From the NCBI RefSeq assembly GCF_050436995.1, contig NC_134764.1, positions 62,001 to 126,000 of the forward strand: 64,000 bases of DNA, written 5' to 3'. Of this stretch, positions 63,211 through 64,000 are shown piece after piece. Position numbers and translations under genes: made by a program. Every line of letters starts with the position of its first letter. The first letter of the stretch is position 1. The notes beneath the pieces are model-generated. The model did not search any database and was not told where the DNA came from. It was given only the letters and a program-made list of their open reading frames with translations. This DNA comes from Anticarsia gemmatalis (Eukaryota > Arthropoda > Insecta > Lepidoptera > Erebidae).

Positions 63211-64000
63211 CTTTTTAGGAGTTTCCGGAGTGGGCGCAGTGCCGCGGGCTCTTCAAGCTGTTTTTTTTTATAAATTTTACAATCGCTTTCTGTATTGAAC
63301 GACTCCGGTACAAAGAGTCCTCCTGGCAAATTGATTGTGACTAACTATTGAGCACGACTCTGTGTTGAAGTGTTTCAAACTTAAATCTTATCGCTGCAGT
63401 AGTATTGGACTTTTGTTTTTTCTTACAGACTATCCTTGCAATAAAATACGGTTGATTAATAAGTATTACGAAGTTGAGTGCTTTTGCTAACGATATTCTT
63501 CCTTTATTTGTTCCAAAAATGTCTTTAGAATAACACAATTTGTTCCGCTAGTCTAGCATTTCTAACTTTTAAGAAAACAGGTGTCTCAGTAAAAATAAAC
63601 GTATTGACCCACTTGTAGGAACTAAGTTCAGTAACAAACAGTTTGCAGGAACATACCTTCAACTGCCTTAAAGCGTGGAACAAATGCTTGGTCATTTGTC
63701 CGCTGTATCTCGATGTAGGAGATTTACTAGTTTGTTTGGACGCCGGATAATCTCGCAGCTTATTGGGACGATCGTTGCTCGATAAAAACAATGTAGACTT
63801 GTGATTGTTTGAGCTTTATAAAGTGAATTTGTAGAACTTTTTATGGATAAATAGAATTGGGAATATGGAAAAAGATCTGCATATTAAACTTAAATCTTGT
63901 ACGAAAAAATACTTTAACAATTAATTCTGAGATGGAATTATCATTGGTTGTTTAATATTTAAATTAGTGTTTCTCAACATAAGTCATACTAATCGCTGCA

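Larger units (their letters stand above)
59605..64000. other. Non-coding region rich in CpG micro-repeats
   Basis: No gene is seen; open frames are under 95 codons. It carries five CpG-rich repeat clusters in 3 kb, annotated separately. A mixed block at 60520-60655 could be a conserved non-coding element. TATAAATAG occurs at 59913-59921 and 61476-61484, but with no supporting context. The segments 60.7-61.2, 61.4-61.8, 62.0-62.9 and 63.25-64.0 kb show nothing I can name. Confidence 0.5.

Noticed and set aside
1..64000. CRISPR arrays, bacterial operons, viral integrations
   Set aside because: No regularly spaced identical repeats with unique spacers, no prokaryotic gene layout and no viral-type reading frames were seen.

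Overview
The window looks like non-coding nuclear DNA from a moth or butterfly (Lepidoptera). It is AT-rich and has no operons, no ribosome binding sites and no host protein-coding gene that I can recognise. The lepidopteran call rests on the mobile elements, several of which I know as common in that order. These are short Lep1-type non-autonomous Helitrons (starting TC, ending CTAG, sitting between A and T, internal tetranucleotide microsatellite), a 5S-rRNA-like SINE, a jockey-superfamily LINE with a TTTTGA-repeat tail, and LINE 3' ends encoding the ...GEAFAQQWD terminus. These family names are from memory and no database was searched. The species cannot be told.

Layout. 1-5.5 kb: non-coding, with CpG-rich patches, a strong GC-rich hairpin and an E-box/CRE pair. 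5.5-5.65 kb: LINE 3' tail. 5.65-18.5 kb: non-coding, with many short CpG-rich tandem repeats. 18.5-20.1 kb: the only long open reading frame, a 5'-truncated reverse transcriptase with its 3' UTR and tail. 20.1-31.4 kb: non-coding, with one Helitron (23.3 kb) and a promoter-like segment (27.8-28.0 kb). 31.4-32.7 kb: a 472-bp foldback structure followed by repeat-like sequence. 34.1-34.3 kb: poly(A)-tailed LINE end. 37.7, 44.9 and 53.4 kb: further Helitrons. 52.9 kb: 5S-derived SINE. 58.6 and 59.5 kb: two LINE 3' ends on the minus strand. 59.6-64 kb: non-coding, with several phased CpG-rich repeats. All remaining open frames are short, start or stop arbitrarily, or lie in low-complexity DNA.

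The absence of host exons over 64 kb suggests a gene desert or a very large intron. The most unusual signal is a recurrent class of short (20-60 bp), CpG-rich, mutually unrelated tandem repeats scattered through the window, many with a unit of exactly 10 bp. Alongside them are nine exact TGACGTCA (CRE) palindromes and several CACGTG boxes. Whether these are regulatory or mutational in origin cannot be decided from the sequence alone.
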